The position numbers were made by a program, and so were the translations under genes. The notes under the pieces were generated by a model. It made no database searches. It was not told the DNA's origin and saw nothing but the letters and a program-made list of their open reading frames with translations. Shown here piece after piece: positions 25,661 to 34,108 of a stretch of 40,513 nt of DNA. The DNA is taken from positions 1 to 40,513 of the forward strand of contig JAKBRJ010000006.1 of assembly GCA_021834785.1 (NCBI GenBank). The letters run 5' to 3'. Within the stretch, counting starts at the first letter, position 1, and every line of letters begins with the position of its first letter. This DNA comes from Microcaldota archaeon (GTDB lineage Archaea; Micrarchaeota; Micrarchaeia; Micrarchaeales; Micrarchaeaceae).

Positions 25661-26704
25661 ATGGAGCGCCAATGGAAAAACAGCAATATTCAAGGTAATA
25701 CAGATGGCCTGCAAAAAAACAAAGCCGAAGTAAAAAATAGGGAAAAACAAAGGATTGTTGTACTTGCAGGATTTGTAATCCTGCTCGCCGCATTGGCGGG
25801 ATTAGTTGCCCTTGGGTCGCTGAGACACCAGACGCCAGTCTCGCAATGTGAAGGCATAATTTTTGCACAGTCAAAATACACCTGCTTGTCAAATCTGGCT
25901 TTGACCACAGAAAATCTCTCCATATGCAGAGATATACCAGGCAGTTATAGTTATGGGTGCTTATCTGGCATAGCAGCAGATGCATCAAACTCATTGATAT
26001 GCAATTATATGAACAGCTCTTCTGCAAGCTATTCAGGATGCATATCGCAGTTTGAAACTTCAGGGTTCAATGCGAGCGTATGCAAAAATGTAGAAAATTC
26101 TTCAGTTATGTCTTCATGTTTCTATACCTTTGCAGATCTTGGGAATTTCTCAAATCTGTCGTATTGCAAATCCATAAACAACACACAGCTCGTCAACGAA
26201 TGCACAGACAGATTTTATTACACAAGTGCAATAACCTCGCATGACTCGAATTATTGCAGCGCATTGCCCAATTCGAGCACCAACGGCATACCGATAAGCG
26301 AACTGCTGGGATTGAACGCAAGCAGTATAGTGGGTGTGAATTTACCGCAGAATGCATACAATTATAGTTTAAGTTCGTATGAATTCTTAAACATTTCAGA
26401 CCAAGGATTATGCTATCTCAATCTTGCAGGGATAACTAAAAACGCCTCATTATGCAGCTTTGAACGGGGGAATTTGAATTCTTTATGCCTGGCCTCGACT
26501 AAAAGCGCGCAGACCAAGCCCCTCAGTTACAGCCAGATACTTACAGTATGCAGCACATTGCCCGGCAGCTACAGAAACATCTGCATTAATCAGGAACTAA
26601 TAGGCCAGGCTTCGGAATATGACAATTCTACGTACTGTAGATACACAACCAACACAACTGAAAATTCCGCATGCCTTTCAAGCATAAATTCAAGCAGCAG
26701 TTAG
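25661..26704 (+). CDS. Cysteine-rich, sequon-rich membrane-anchored surface protein
   Basis: The 347-residue protein has a short charged cytoplasmic part, one transmembrane helix (about residues 33-52, IVVLAGFVILLAALAGLVAL) and an external region of nearly 300 residues. That region holds 18 cysteines, mostly spaced 8-20 apart in degenerate repeats (C-L-x-x-x-A followed by an x-x-C unit), which suggests disulfide-stapled helical hairpins. At least 14 N-x-S/T sequons are present. The frame could begin at 25643, overlapping the KaiC-like gene. I use the ATG at 25661, one nucleotide after that gene's stop. I know of no function for this protein. Its even cysteine count and lack of cytoplasmic cysteines fit an oxidising exterior. 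Confidence 0.75.
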   Translation: MERQWKNSNIQGNTDGLQKNKAEVKNREKQRIVVLAGFVILLAALAGLVALGSLRHQTPVSQCEGIIFAQSKYTCLSNLALTTENLSICRDIPGSYSYGCLSGIAADASNSLICNYMNSSSASYSGCISQFETSGFNASVCKNVENSSVMSSCFYTFADLGNFSNLSYCKSINNTQLVNECTDRFYYTSAITSHDSNYCSALPNSSTNGIPISELLGLNASSIVGVNLPQNAYNYSLSSYEFLNISDQGLCYLNLAGITKNASLCSFERGNLNSLCLASTKSAQTKPLSYSQILTVCSTLPGSYRNICINQELIGQASEYDNSTYCRYTTNTTENSACLSSINSSSS

Positions 26705-26713
26705 GTAATAGAA

Positions 26714-28111
26714 ATGGAGGGCATTGTGACATCTGTAAAAATAGGCAACAGGAGTGAAGATTACAGGTACAATGTAATCTGGCGAGGCAATGCAGCCCAG
26801 ATACGCAGCACTGTGCCATTGGATCTATATGACAGGATAGAGATAGATGATAATCCTGAGATGCCATATATCAATGCCAGGCAGCCGCATGGCAAGGCAT
26901 CAGAGACTGAATGCAACGCACTTATAGACAGCTTTTCAAAAGCCATTGGCGTGCACCGGAATAATCCCCACATTGCCGGCAAAGAAATAGATAGGTTCAT
27001 AAAAGCCAGTAATGATGCCATTGAATCTTGTGCACTTAGGCTGCTCGAAGCATATATATCCGGGGCTCCGATAATAATAAGATTCCACAATGACGGGGAC
27101 GGATCAACCGGGGCTATTGCCCTGTATAGGGCATTCGGTTCCGTAAGGGAAAAATTTTTTGAAAATGAAAATGCAAACGCACATTGGACAATGAACAAAA
27201 GTATAGCCTACAGCGAAGATTCGCTTTTTGTAGATGAATCTATATTCAATTCTTACAAGTCGGTTAGGAAACCGCTCATACTCCTTACGGATTTTGGGAC
27301 AACTTATGAAAGTGAGAGCGCAATCAAAAAGGCATCAAAAAAATATTCGCTCATCTGGATTGACCATCACCCGATCTATGACGGCTTTCCTTATGCAGAA
27401 CTTGATTTTTACATAAATCCGTGGGCATTTGGGATGGATTCAAACATCTGTGCCGGAGTGATTACAGCATCCATAGCAGAAAAATTTGCACCGGAGATGG
27501 ATTTTACATTGCTTAAAAAAGCAGCATTGGATAGTGACCACAGCAAATATTACACCCATACTGAAAACGCGCATGCCCTTGCGCTCGTACTAGATTCTTT
27601 GACCGCCAATGACAGGATAGGGCACCAGGAAAAAAAGATAACGCCGAAGTATTTGGAAGCGGCGATCACCGATCCGGAAAGTTTTGCGCATGTGCTAAAC
27701 AGCGCATCCGCACAGATAGCCGAATCTTTGGACATAGGCATAAAAAATGCAAAGAGGCATGTCACGAAAAGCGGCATAGCTGCATACGTTCTAGATTACA
27801 AAGCAGTGGCGGATAAACGATTTGAATACGTAAAACAGGGCAGGTATACGACAAAACTCCAGGATAAATTTGAAGAAACTAATGGGTTTAAGACAGTCAC
27901 CATAGTGTATTATAAGAATTACATATCAGTGAGGGTTAACAAGAACATATCTGATTCTATAAACCTGCTCGGCATCATAGCAAAACTCAGGGAAAACACC
28001 GAATACATACAAAACGGGGGAGGGCACAACGAAGCCGCAAGCATAAAGGTGGACTATGATGAAACCGGCAGCGTGATGCATTTGCTTCTGGGTGAACTTA
28101 TTGCGATTTGA
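26714..28111 (+). CDS. DHH-family phosphoesterase (RecJ/GAN-like)
   Basis: The 465-residue protein has the DHH-DHHA1 arrangement. An N-terminal region of about 90 residues may be OB-like. Then come motif I HNDGDGSTGA (125-134), motif II TDFG (192-195), the DHH triad at 217-219, motif IV around DSDHSKY, and the C-terminal DHHA1 motif NGGGHNE (434-440). Family members are metal-dependent nucleases (RecJ, archaeal GAN) or cleave small nucleotides (oligoribonucleases, cyclic dinucleotide enzymes). All metal-binding motifs are present, so it should be active. A RecJ/GAN-type nuclease is favoured by the archaeal context, but its operon partners (a KaiC-like ATPase and a surface protein) keep a signalling role possible. 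Confidence 0.85.
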   Translation: MEGIVTSVKIGNRSEDYRYNVIWRGNAAQIRSTVPLDLYDRIEIDDNPEMPYINARQPHGKASETECNALIDSFSKAIGVHRNNPHIAGKEIDRFIKASNDAIESCALRLLEAYISGAPIIIRFHNDGDGSTGAIALYRAFGSVREKFFENENANAHWTMNKSIAYSEDSLFVDESIFNSYKSVRKPLILLTDFGTTYESESAIKKASKKYSLIWIDHHPIYDGFPYAELDFYINPWAFGMDSNICAGVITASIAEKFAPEMDFTLLKKAALDSDHSKYYTHTENAHALALVLDSLTANDRIGHQEKKITPKYLEAAITDPESFAHVLNSASAQIAESLDIGIKNAKRHVTKSGIAAYVLDYKAVADKRFEYVKQGRYTTKLQDKFEETNGFKTVTIVYYKNYISVRVNKNISDSINLLGIIAKLRENTEYIQNGGGHNEAASIKVDYDETGSVMHLLLGELIAI

Positions 28112-28145
28112 AGCGCCCTGTTCAAAAAACCATGTTTACGGTCAG

Positions 28146-28219
28146 TGTTTCGGCATACTTTGATGCATCATTTGAAGGGACTTGCAGCATTTGGCATAGT
28201 GGAGCTGCATGCCGAAACA
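28146..28219. repeat. 11-bp perfect inverted repeat between convergent genes
   Basis: TGTTTCGGCAT at 28146-28156 is exactly complemented by ATGCCGAAACA at 28209-28219, with 52 nt between. It lies in the gap between the converging DHH phosphoesterase and RFC genes. It could form a long-loop hairpin in either transcript, or be the ends of a very short element. Confidence 0.5.
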
Positions 28220-28238
28220 GGTTATGAAATCGGTATAT

Positions 28239-29465
28239 TTATCTGTTGAATGATGCCGCCAGCCAATCGACTTCTTTTGCATCCATGTCGAATGTCTTTG
28301 CAAAGAAATCGTACACTTCTGATTTTTCTACCCCTTTTGCAGAAGAGTCACGAATTATGGCAGATACCATCGGCAGATCTTCAGACATTATGCGCGATAT
28401 GCTTGATTTTAAACGCTTCTGCAATTTTTTGGCTATCTGTGCTGCTGAACCGCGCTCTGCTTTGGAACCACTGAGCTCCTTTATGTTCTTTGGGAATTCG
28501 TAACGCTTGAATGTATTAGGGTATGTAGATTTTGATAGCGCTACCCCGCTCGACATAAGCACATTCATGTATCTCCAATACGTGTAGTACTGCGCTTTTT
28601 GAGCGCGGTTGAAATAGAACGATGCACGCGAAAGCATAGCAAATGCCTTTTCAAGGTCGGCCAGTTCCCCATACCTGTTGGTTATGTTTTCATTAATCCA
28701 TTGCATTAACATATCGTTGGAAAGGTCGCTACTGGATACTGCCCTTATTGGCGCAGTGAGCGTGTTTGACATAAATATCCCGTCAAGGACGCTGAATATG
28801 TCCTTTTTCCTGTCCCTAAAACCTATAACTTCGAGCGAATCATTCTGCGTGCCAGCCAGCACCATCATGTCGTTTATTGCGCTCCTGGCATCCCCATTTG
28901 ACCTTCCAGATATTGCCAATATCATGTCCTTATCGGCATTGAGCCCCAGTTTAGATGAGATATCCGAGAGTATGGATGTTATCGTAAGTTGATTGATCTT
29001 CTTGAATTGCACAGGCGTGGTTTTATTTCTTAGGAAGGATATGCTTTGGTCCCACATATCGTTTGCTATGAATATGATTGGATTCATTGATTTTGAGATT
29101 ACTTCAGTTATGGCGCTTCCAGCTCCGCTATCGAATCTTTTGTTCATGTCGTCTATTTCATCTAAAAGTATCAGTGTCTTGCCAGCAAACAGCGAGCGCG
29201 ATGTGGCTGCAGACAACAGTGTTTTCTTTATTGTATCCCTGTCCCTGTAATCACTTGCATTCAGCTCCACTATATTCCAACCTTCCTTGTTGGCCAATGC
29301 CCTTGCCGCTGATGTCTTCCCTGTGCCGGGGGGCCCATAAAGGAGCAGGGGTCTTGGATTTGAGCCATTAGAGACGGCTCTTGAAAATTCGAGCATTGCG
29401 GATACAGCAGTATCGTTTCCCTTTATCTGCCCTATTTCATTTACTCCGTAAAAATAGTTTAACAT
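28239..29465 (-). CDS. rfcL: Replication factor C large subunit
   Basis: The 408-residue AAA+ protein is the large subunit of the clamp loader that places PCNA on DNA. Walker A is LLLYGPPGTGKTSAARALA (about 41-59), the Walker B region is LILLDEIDDM, and sensor 2 is in GDARSAINDM. The helical collar and C-terminal region complete the family layout. The N-terminus is unusual: clamp loaders generally begin with W-x-x-K-Y-R-P, but here it is MLNYFYGVNEIGQIKGND. A stop codon directly before the ATG rules out a longer start. A TATA-like box, ATTTTATAAAG (about 29496-29484), centred 25 nt upstream predicts a leaderless mRNA. The divergent cis-prenyltransferase gene shares the intergenic region. Confidence 0.92.
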   Translation of the reverse strand: MLNYFYGVNEIGQIKGNDTAVSAMLEFSRAVSNGSNPRPLLLYGPPGTGKTSAARALANKEGWNIVELNASDYRDRDTIKKTLLSAATSRSLFAGKTLILLDEIDDMNKRFDSGAGSAITEVISKSMNPIIFIANDMWDQSISFLRNKTTPVQFKKINQLTITSILSDISSKLGLNADKDMILAISGRSNGDARSAINDMMVLAGTQNDSLEVIGFRDRKKDIFSVLDGIFMSNTLTAPIRAVSSSDLSNDMLMQWINENITNRYGELADLEKAFAMLSRASFYFNRAQKAQYYTYWRYMNVLMSSGVALSKSTYPNTFKRYEFPKNIKELSGSKAERGSAAQIAKKLQKRLKSSISRIMSEDLPMVSAIIRDSSAKGVEKSEVYDFFAKTFDMDAKEVDWLAASFNR

Positions 29466-29483
29466 TCAATGCGCCTGCAAAAC

Positions 29484-29515
29484 CTTTATAAAATATATTC
29501 ATTTGAATATATAAG
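29484..29515. promoter_or_regulatory. Divergent promoter of rfcL and uppS
   Basis: Two TATA-like boxes lie side by side. CTTTATAAAAT at 29484-29494 is about 25 nt from the rfcL start on the minus strand. GAATATATAAG at 29505-29515 would start uppS transcription near 29535. Confidence 0.5.
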
Positions 29516-29567
29516 TAACTTTAATATATTAAATGTTTACTATATGCTTGAAGTTTGTGGTGCTGTA

Positions 29568-30275
29568 ATGGAAAAATTTGAAATCCCCAAAAATTTGGCG
29601 CTTATACCTGATGGGAACAGGAGATGGGCTAATAACCATAAAGTAGGTATAATTAAAGGTTATGATTTAGGCATCAAGAAGTTCATAGATTTTAGCATCT
29701 GGCTAAAGGATTTTGGCGGCGAGACACTTACGGTGTGGGCGCTGTCCACTGAAAACATAAACAACAGGAGCAAGATGGAGCTTAACATCCTATATAAGCT
29801 TTACATAAAAGCAGCAAACGACAGGAAACTGCTTAAAACGCTTAGGGATAATGGCGTGCGCATAAATGCGATTGGAAACTTAAACCTTATTCCCGCTGAA
29901 GTCAGAAAGGCATTGAGCAGCATTGAAAAAAAGACTAGGGCGTACAAGAAGTTCACTATAAACATCTTGATAGCTTATGGCGGCAGGGAAGAGATTTTGC
30001 ATGCAGCACGTAAAATGATTTCGCAAAAGATACACAATAAAATAAAGAGGATTGACGAGGCTGCGCTTCGGGTTTGCCTTAGAACGGGCATGCTGCCTAC
30101 CCCTGATCTCATAATAAGGACATCCGGGGAGCTAAGGCTCTCTGGATTCATGCCATGGCAGGCAGGATATTCTGAATTGTATTTTGCTGAAAAATACTGG
30201 CCTGATTTCAAAAAAGAAGATCTCAAATTGGCGCTTGAAGACTTTTCTAAACGCAATAGGAGATATGGTAGGTAA
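29568..30275 (+). CDS. uppS: cis-Polyprenyl diphosphate synthase (UppS/DHDDS family)
   Basis: The enzyme condenses isopentenyl diphosphate units into a long cis-polyprenyl diphosphate, the precursor of dolichol-type glycan carriers. The catalytic motif is LIPDGNRRWA, with Asp15 (most relatives have DGNGRWA). The other conserved block, RTSGELRLSGFMPWQ followed by YSELYF, is intact. The frame extends back to 29469, but that start would sit upstream of the likely promoter. I use the ATG at 29568, with GGTG exactly 5 nt upstream, which gives 235 residues and an N-terminus close to the family motif. It heads an operon with DUF2070 and a dolichol-kinase-like gene. Confidence 0.93.
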   Translation: MEKFEIPKNLALIPDGNRRWANNHKVGIIKGYDLGIKKFIDFSIWLKDFGGETLTVWALSTENINNRSKMELNILYKLYIKAANDRKLLKTLRDNGVRINAIGNLNLIPAEVRKALSSIEKKTRAYKKFTINILIAYGGREEILHAARKMISQKIHNKIKRIDEAALRVCLRTGMLPTPDLIIRTSGELRLSGFMPWQAGYSELYFAEKYWPDFKKEDLKLALEDFSKRNRRYGR

Positions 30276-30299
30276 ATTTTAGGTTTGCTAAGTGCTCGT

Positions 30300-32150
30300 A
30301 TGTCTTACAAAAGTTATGAGGGACCATTAAAGCACATCAGTTTATTCTCCAAAAGCTTGCCAAGCAACAGGATGCTTCTGCTGATGCTCATAGCCATAGG
30401 CCTTATTACTGGCATGGCAAGCGCAGCACTGATGAATTATAGCAGCCTAGCACAGGATATTTCATATGTAATCAGCAACGGCATATTGACAGGCGTGTTC
30501 GGAATAATTATACCTGCAACATTGGCAGTAGTCACCATCAAGATGCTTAGAAGATATGTAGCAGCCAGATATATACTTTTCAGCACCATAATAGCTACAG
30601 TATCTTATTCTATCTTTTTCGTGCTTGCCGCAGCAGTATACGCCATAACCCACAATTATTCCTTCCCTGCAGTGATAATACTGCTCGGAGACGCAAGTAC
30701 TTTCGGGTGGTGGCTCTTCATAAGCAAGATACTGCTTAATGAAAAGCTTAGAGCTGTGCCATTCGCACTCATACAGCCTACGTTGAACATACTCTTCCTC
30801 ATACCTGGAGGAAGGTTTATATTTGCAAAGACATTCCCGCTGAATATATTGTTGATAAAGCTTTATGCAGGCATATTCGTATTTCTTGTTGTAGTGTACT
30901 TTATATTGTACATAATGGATATGCCACTCAGGAAGAGCCTTGGGTTCAGCGGCATAGACGCATTTACCCAGATGCTACAGAACTGGCTTTTTGACGTCAA
31001 CATAACCATAAATTCTAAGAATCTCGGGCTAGTTGGAACATTCCGCGACATAGAGGCGCAGATGCTGGTGTTCAAAAACCCCAAAGGGGTAGTCAAATCG
31101 ATATTTTTTATACCTGAAATACATTACGGACCTATGGGCACGATAGGCAGCAGCAATTTTCCATACATGCTTGAGTATCATGGCATTGCAAAACATAAAG
31201 CAAATACTTTCATAATGCACCCTGCAGTGAGCGAGGACAATACTGCGTCCTATAGTTCCCAATACGCAAAGGTCGTAAAGGCTTTCGACGAATGCTTTGC
31301 CAACCTTAAACGCGTGGAGTGCAAACAGTTTACTTTTGCCAGGTCCGGCCATAACGGTGCTACGATAAATGTCCTTGGATTCGGGCCAGTCGGCTTGGCG
31401 ACACTTAGCCGCGCGCCAAGGGTCACCGAGGATATAACGTCAGAGGCTTCTGCACTTTTCAAAAAAGCGCTGGAGGCAAACATGCAAACGCCTATATTGA
31501 TAGACGCGCATAATTCGCGCTACGAGACTGCTCCGCTAGCGGAATTGGCAGCAGTAAAATTTGACTCGCCCATAGCAAAGGATTATCTGCATGCAATAAA
31601 GTACACAAATAAGATATTGCACTCAGGCAAAAGCATGCGCTTTGGATCATCGAGCATGGATCTTTACAACAGCCTGCACGAACCAAAGGATCTTGCACCT
31701 GGAAATTTGAATGTAGCTATTTTCAAATTCAACGGCTTTAGTTACTGCATCATACACATAAACGCAAATAACCTGCTCCCAAGCCTCAGGTCTGCGGTAT
31801 TGAACAGCGTAAAGGATAAATACGGGATAGACGCAGAAATGTATACGACTGATACTCATTACGTAAATTCGTTTAGGGACACCGCAAGCAACGTATTCGG
31901 AAGCGTGACGAAGGAAAACGCTTTCCTTAAGGCATTGTATGGATGCATTGACGATGCACTTGCAGATATGGAAAATGTCAATCTTTATTACGGCAGGTCA
32001 ATAATCAAAAACTTCAGGGTATGGGGCACAAATGAGAGGGATAGGATAATAACCGCAATAAACTCGATGCTGGCTATCGCAAAATTGCTGGTGCCGATAA
32101 CGATAATAATCGGTTTCTTCATAGCTGCCTTAGTCATATCGCTGATATGA
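30300..32150 (+). CDS. DUF2070 family membrane protein
   Basis: The 616-residue protein belongs to the archaeal DUF2070 group, which has no assigned biochemical function. The first 215 residues contain six or seven transmembrane helices. A cytoplasmic alpha/beta domain follows (about 230-590) with the conserved stretches IPEIHYGPMGTIGSSNFPYM, NTFIMHPAVSED, ARSGHNGATINVLGFG and ILIDAHNSRYE; the clustered His, Asp and Asn residues look like a metal or active site. A final helix closes the protein. The frame could start with a TTG at 30285, but the ATG at 30300 has AAGTG at good spacing. Lying between uppS and a dolichol-kinase-like gene, it may act in polyprenol or lipid-carrier metabolism (inference). 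Confidence 0.85.
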   Translation: MSYKSYEGPLKHISLFSKSLPSNRMLLLMLIAIGLITGMASAALMNYSSLAQDISYVISNGILTGVFGIIIPATLAVVTIKMLRRYVAARYILFSTIIATVSYSIFFVLAAAVYAITHNYSFPAVIILLGDASTFGWWLFISKILLNEKLRAVPFALIQPTLNILFLIPGGRFIFAKTFPLNILLIKLYAGIFVFLVVVYFILYIMDMPLRKSLGFSGIDAFTQMLQNWLFDVNITINSKNLGLVGTFRDIEAQMLVFKNPKGVVKSIFFIPEIHYGPMGTIGSSNFPYMLEYHGIAKHKANTFIMHPAVSEDNTASYSSQYAKVVKAFDECFANLKRVECKQFTFARSGHNGATINVLGFGPVGLATLSRAPRVTEDITSEASALFKKALEANMQTPILIDAHNSRYETAPLAELAAVKFDSPIAKDYLHAIKYTNKILHSGKSMRFGSSSMDLYNSLHEPKDLAPGNLNVAIFKFNGFSYCIIHINANNLLPSLRSAVLNSVKDKYGIDAEMYTTDTHYVNSFRDTASNVFGSVTKENAFLKALYGCIDDALADMENVNLYYGRSIIKNFRVWGTNERDRIITAINSMLAIAKLLVPITIIIGFFIAALVISLI

Positions 32151-32172
32151 TTGGATTTAATGCGTTGATCAA

Positions 32173-33147
32173 ATGATGAACCTGTTTTCTATTTACATTT
32201 CTGCATTTCTGATTTCTGCCTTCGCTATTGTCTTTTATGTTTTTGAATACGTATTAAAATCTAGGTATTCAAACATCGCATGGGACGTTGGGATTTTTTC
32301 AACAGGGATGATTCTATTCTATCTGTTTGCATCAAGACCAGGATACGCAGTTGCCTTTGCTTTGGTGCTAGCCCTATCGACGATACAGGTGCACTTCTAT
32401 GGTTTGCGCGCGAGAAGATTTATTACGTCTCTGGTCGTGCTTGAGGCTGCTTTGGCAATCTTGATAATATTTGGGTTGATTCCGTTGCAGTACTGCCTTG
32501 CAGCGCTTGCATTTGGGATCTTAGGGCCGTTTCTTTATAAAATAATATGGCACCACAAGACAGTAAGAAGGAAAATCTACGTTAACATAGAGATATTGAG
32601 GGATTTAGTGCAGATTGCCGTGGGAGCAGTCTTGATTATTATATTGCTATTGGTAAAATTTGAATACGCAGGCGCAATCATACTTATACTTGTTATGGCG
32701 GCATATTCGATTAACGGAACGCTCTCTGCTCTCAAAGGATCAGGCGCGCTAAGGCTATTTTCCAGAATAGAAAAACCTGGAGTCACATATGGGCAGGGAG
32801 CGCTTTTCATAAGCATGGGCCTCCTATTGTTTTTAGGGGCGTTCAGGTCTGCGAATTTGGATATATTCTTCGTAATAGCGCTGTATTTCGCAGATGCAGC
32901 TGCAACAATAGTCGGCTTGTCGATAAGGTGGCCTAAATTGCCATACAATAAAGGGAAATCGGTCGCAGGGACGCTAGGTTTTTTTGCATGCGCCTCTCTT
33001 GGTTATTTTTTCATAGGCCCATACGCCTTCGTATTTGCGGCCATACTTGCATTTATAGAGAGCCTGCCGCTTGGCAACAGGCTTGATGACAATATCGTCC
33101 TCTCTGTAGCATTTATCCTGCTTTCATACATCCTTATAGCCGGCTAA
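32173..33147 (+). CDS. Dolichol/phytol kinase-like integral membrane protein
   Basis: The 324-residue protein has about nine hydrophobic helices. Its last third resembles CTP-dependent lipid kinases (the SEC59/DGK1/VTE5 family): YFADAAATIVG, then a K-x-x-Y-x-K-G-K-S-V-A-G-T-L-G block at about 264-278, and ILAFIESLPLGNRLDDN near the C-terminus, matching the E-x-x-P...DDN motif. Such enzymes phosphorylate dolichol or phytol. Here it would phosphorylate the polyprenol made through the cis-prenyltransferase two genes upstream. The N-terminal part is poorly conserved. The gene lies 22 nt after the DUF2070 gene, and its 3' end overlaps the converging nfo gene by 24 nt. The family call is likely; the exact lipid is unknown. 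Confidence 0.78.
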   Translation: MMNLFSIYISAFLISAFAIVFYVFEYVLKSRYSNIAWDVGIFSTGMILFYLFASRPGYAVAFALVLALSTIQVHFYGLRARRFITSLVVLEAALAILIIFGLIPLQYCLAALAFGILGPFLYKIIWHHKTVRRKIYVNIEILRDLVQIAVGAVLIIILLLVKFEYAGAIILILVMAAYSINGTLSALKGSGALRLFSRIEKPGVTYGQGALFISMGLLLFLGAFRSANLDIFFVIALYFADAAATIVGLSIRWPKLPYNKGKSVAGTLGFFACASLGYFFIGPYAFVFAAILAFIESLPLGNRLDDNIVLSVAFILLSYILIAG

Positions 33148-33981
33148 TTGCATAATCTTCAGGAATTCACGCTCGTTGCTGCTATCATCCCCTTCGCCAT
33201 TTTCTGGCGTCTCCATTATAAGGCATTTGTCATTGAGATAGCCGCTTTTAAAAAGATTTACAAACCCGTGTTCGCCAATAAAACCCTTCCCGATGTGCCA
33301 ATGCCTGTCCAAACCGCTGCCCAGACCGAACTTTGCATCGTTTAGGTGTATCAAGCCTATCTTATCCAAGCCCATGCTGCGCTCTATTTCTTCAAACATG
33401 CTTTTTACGCCTTTTTCTGTGCGCATATCATAGCCTGCAGCGAATGCATGGCATGTATCTATGCAGATGCCCATATTTTTGGAGTTTACGCCAGACATTA
33501 TTTCAGCCATTTCGTTGAAGCTTGACCCTAAGCTGTTGGTATACCCTGAAGAATTCTCAAAGAGGATTCTTACTGATCCGGCCGCGCGCATGACCCTTTT
33601 TGAGAATTCGGTTATGCGCTCGATGCCTGCTTCTCTTCCGGAACCAACGTGTGACCCCATGTGTACGACGATGCTTTGTATTCCAAGTGCCTTGCAATTT
33701 TCCATGTTGCCAATTAGCAGTTCTATGCTCTTCTCCCACGTATCCTGCTTCGGCGAAGCTGGATTGCATAGGTATGGTGCATGCGCGAAAGGTATGGAGT
33801 CGAATTTCTTTGAATATTTGAAAAACTTTTTTCCTTCAGAGTCATCTACGCGGTTTGCTTTCCATGATCTTGCATTTGCCGTGAATATTTGAAACGCCCC
33901 ATAGCCTTTTTCACCCGCATGCAGGGCCGCATTTGATATCGAACCGGATATGGACATATGGAAGCCGTATCTTATTGCCAT
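33124..33981 (-). CDS. nfo: Endonuclease IV (AP endonuclease)
   Basis: The 285-residue enzyme cuts DNA at abasic sites in base excision repair. All nine zinc ligands expected for the family can be placed: H67 (FAHAPY), H107 (VVHMGS), E142 (FENSSG), D175 and H178 (CIDTCHAF), H212 (IHLND), D225 and H227 (LDRHWHIG), and E257 (IMETP). The length equals that of E. coli Nfo. It converges with the dolichol-kinase-like gene, overlapping it by 24 nt at the 3' ends. AGGTG lies some 9 nt before the ATG. Confidence 0.96.
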   Translation of the reverse strand: MAIRYGFHMSISGSISNAALHAGEKGYGAFQIFTANARSWKANRVDDSEGKKFFKYSKKFDSIPFAHAPYLCNPASPKQDTWEKSIELLIGNMENCKALGIQSIVVHMGSHVGSGREAGIERITEFSKRVMRAAGSVRILFENSSGYTNSLGSSFNEMAEIMSGVNSKNMGICIDTCHAFAAGYDMRTEKGVKSMFEEIERSMGLDKIGLIHLNDAKFGLGSGLDRHWHIGKGFIGEHGFVNLFKSGYLNDKCLIMETPENGEGDDSSNEREFLKIMQLAGYKDV

Positions 33982-34108
33982 TGTTTATTACACCTATGTG
34001 TTATACTCATATCATATGTGCAAGAATACCGCTATTCAAGTAACTTAAACTCATTTAAAAACCTTTTCTTTTAATTACTATCTACTTTTGAATGTGTGGG
34101 GTGCTTTT

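Noticed and set aside
29469..29567. Upstream extension of the cis-prenyltransferase
   Set aside because: It would begin upstream of the likely TATA box, adds residues with no family counterpart, and lacks a ribosome site, unlike the ATG at 29568.
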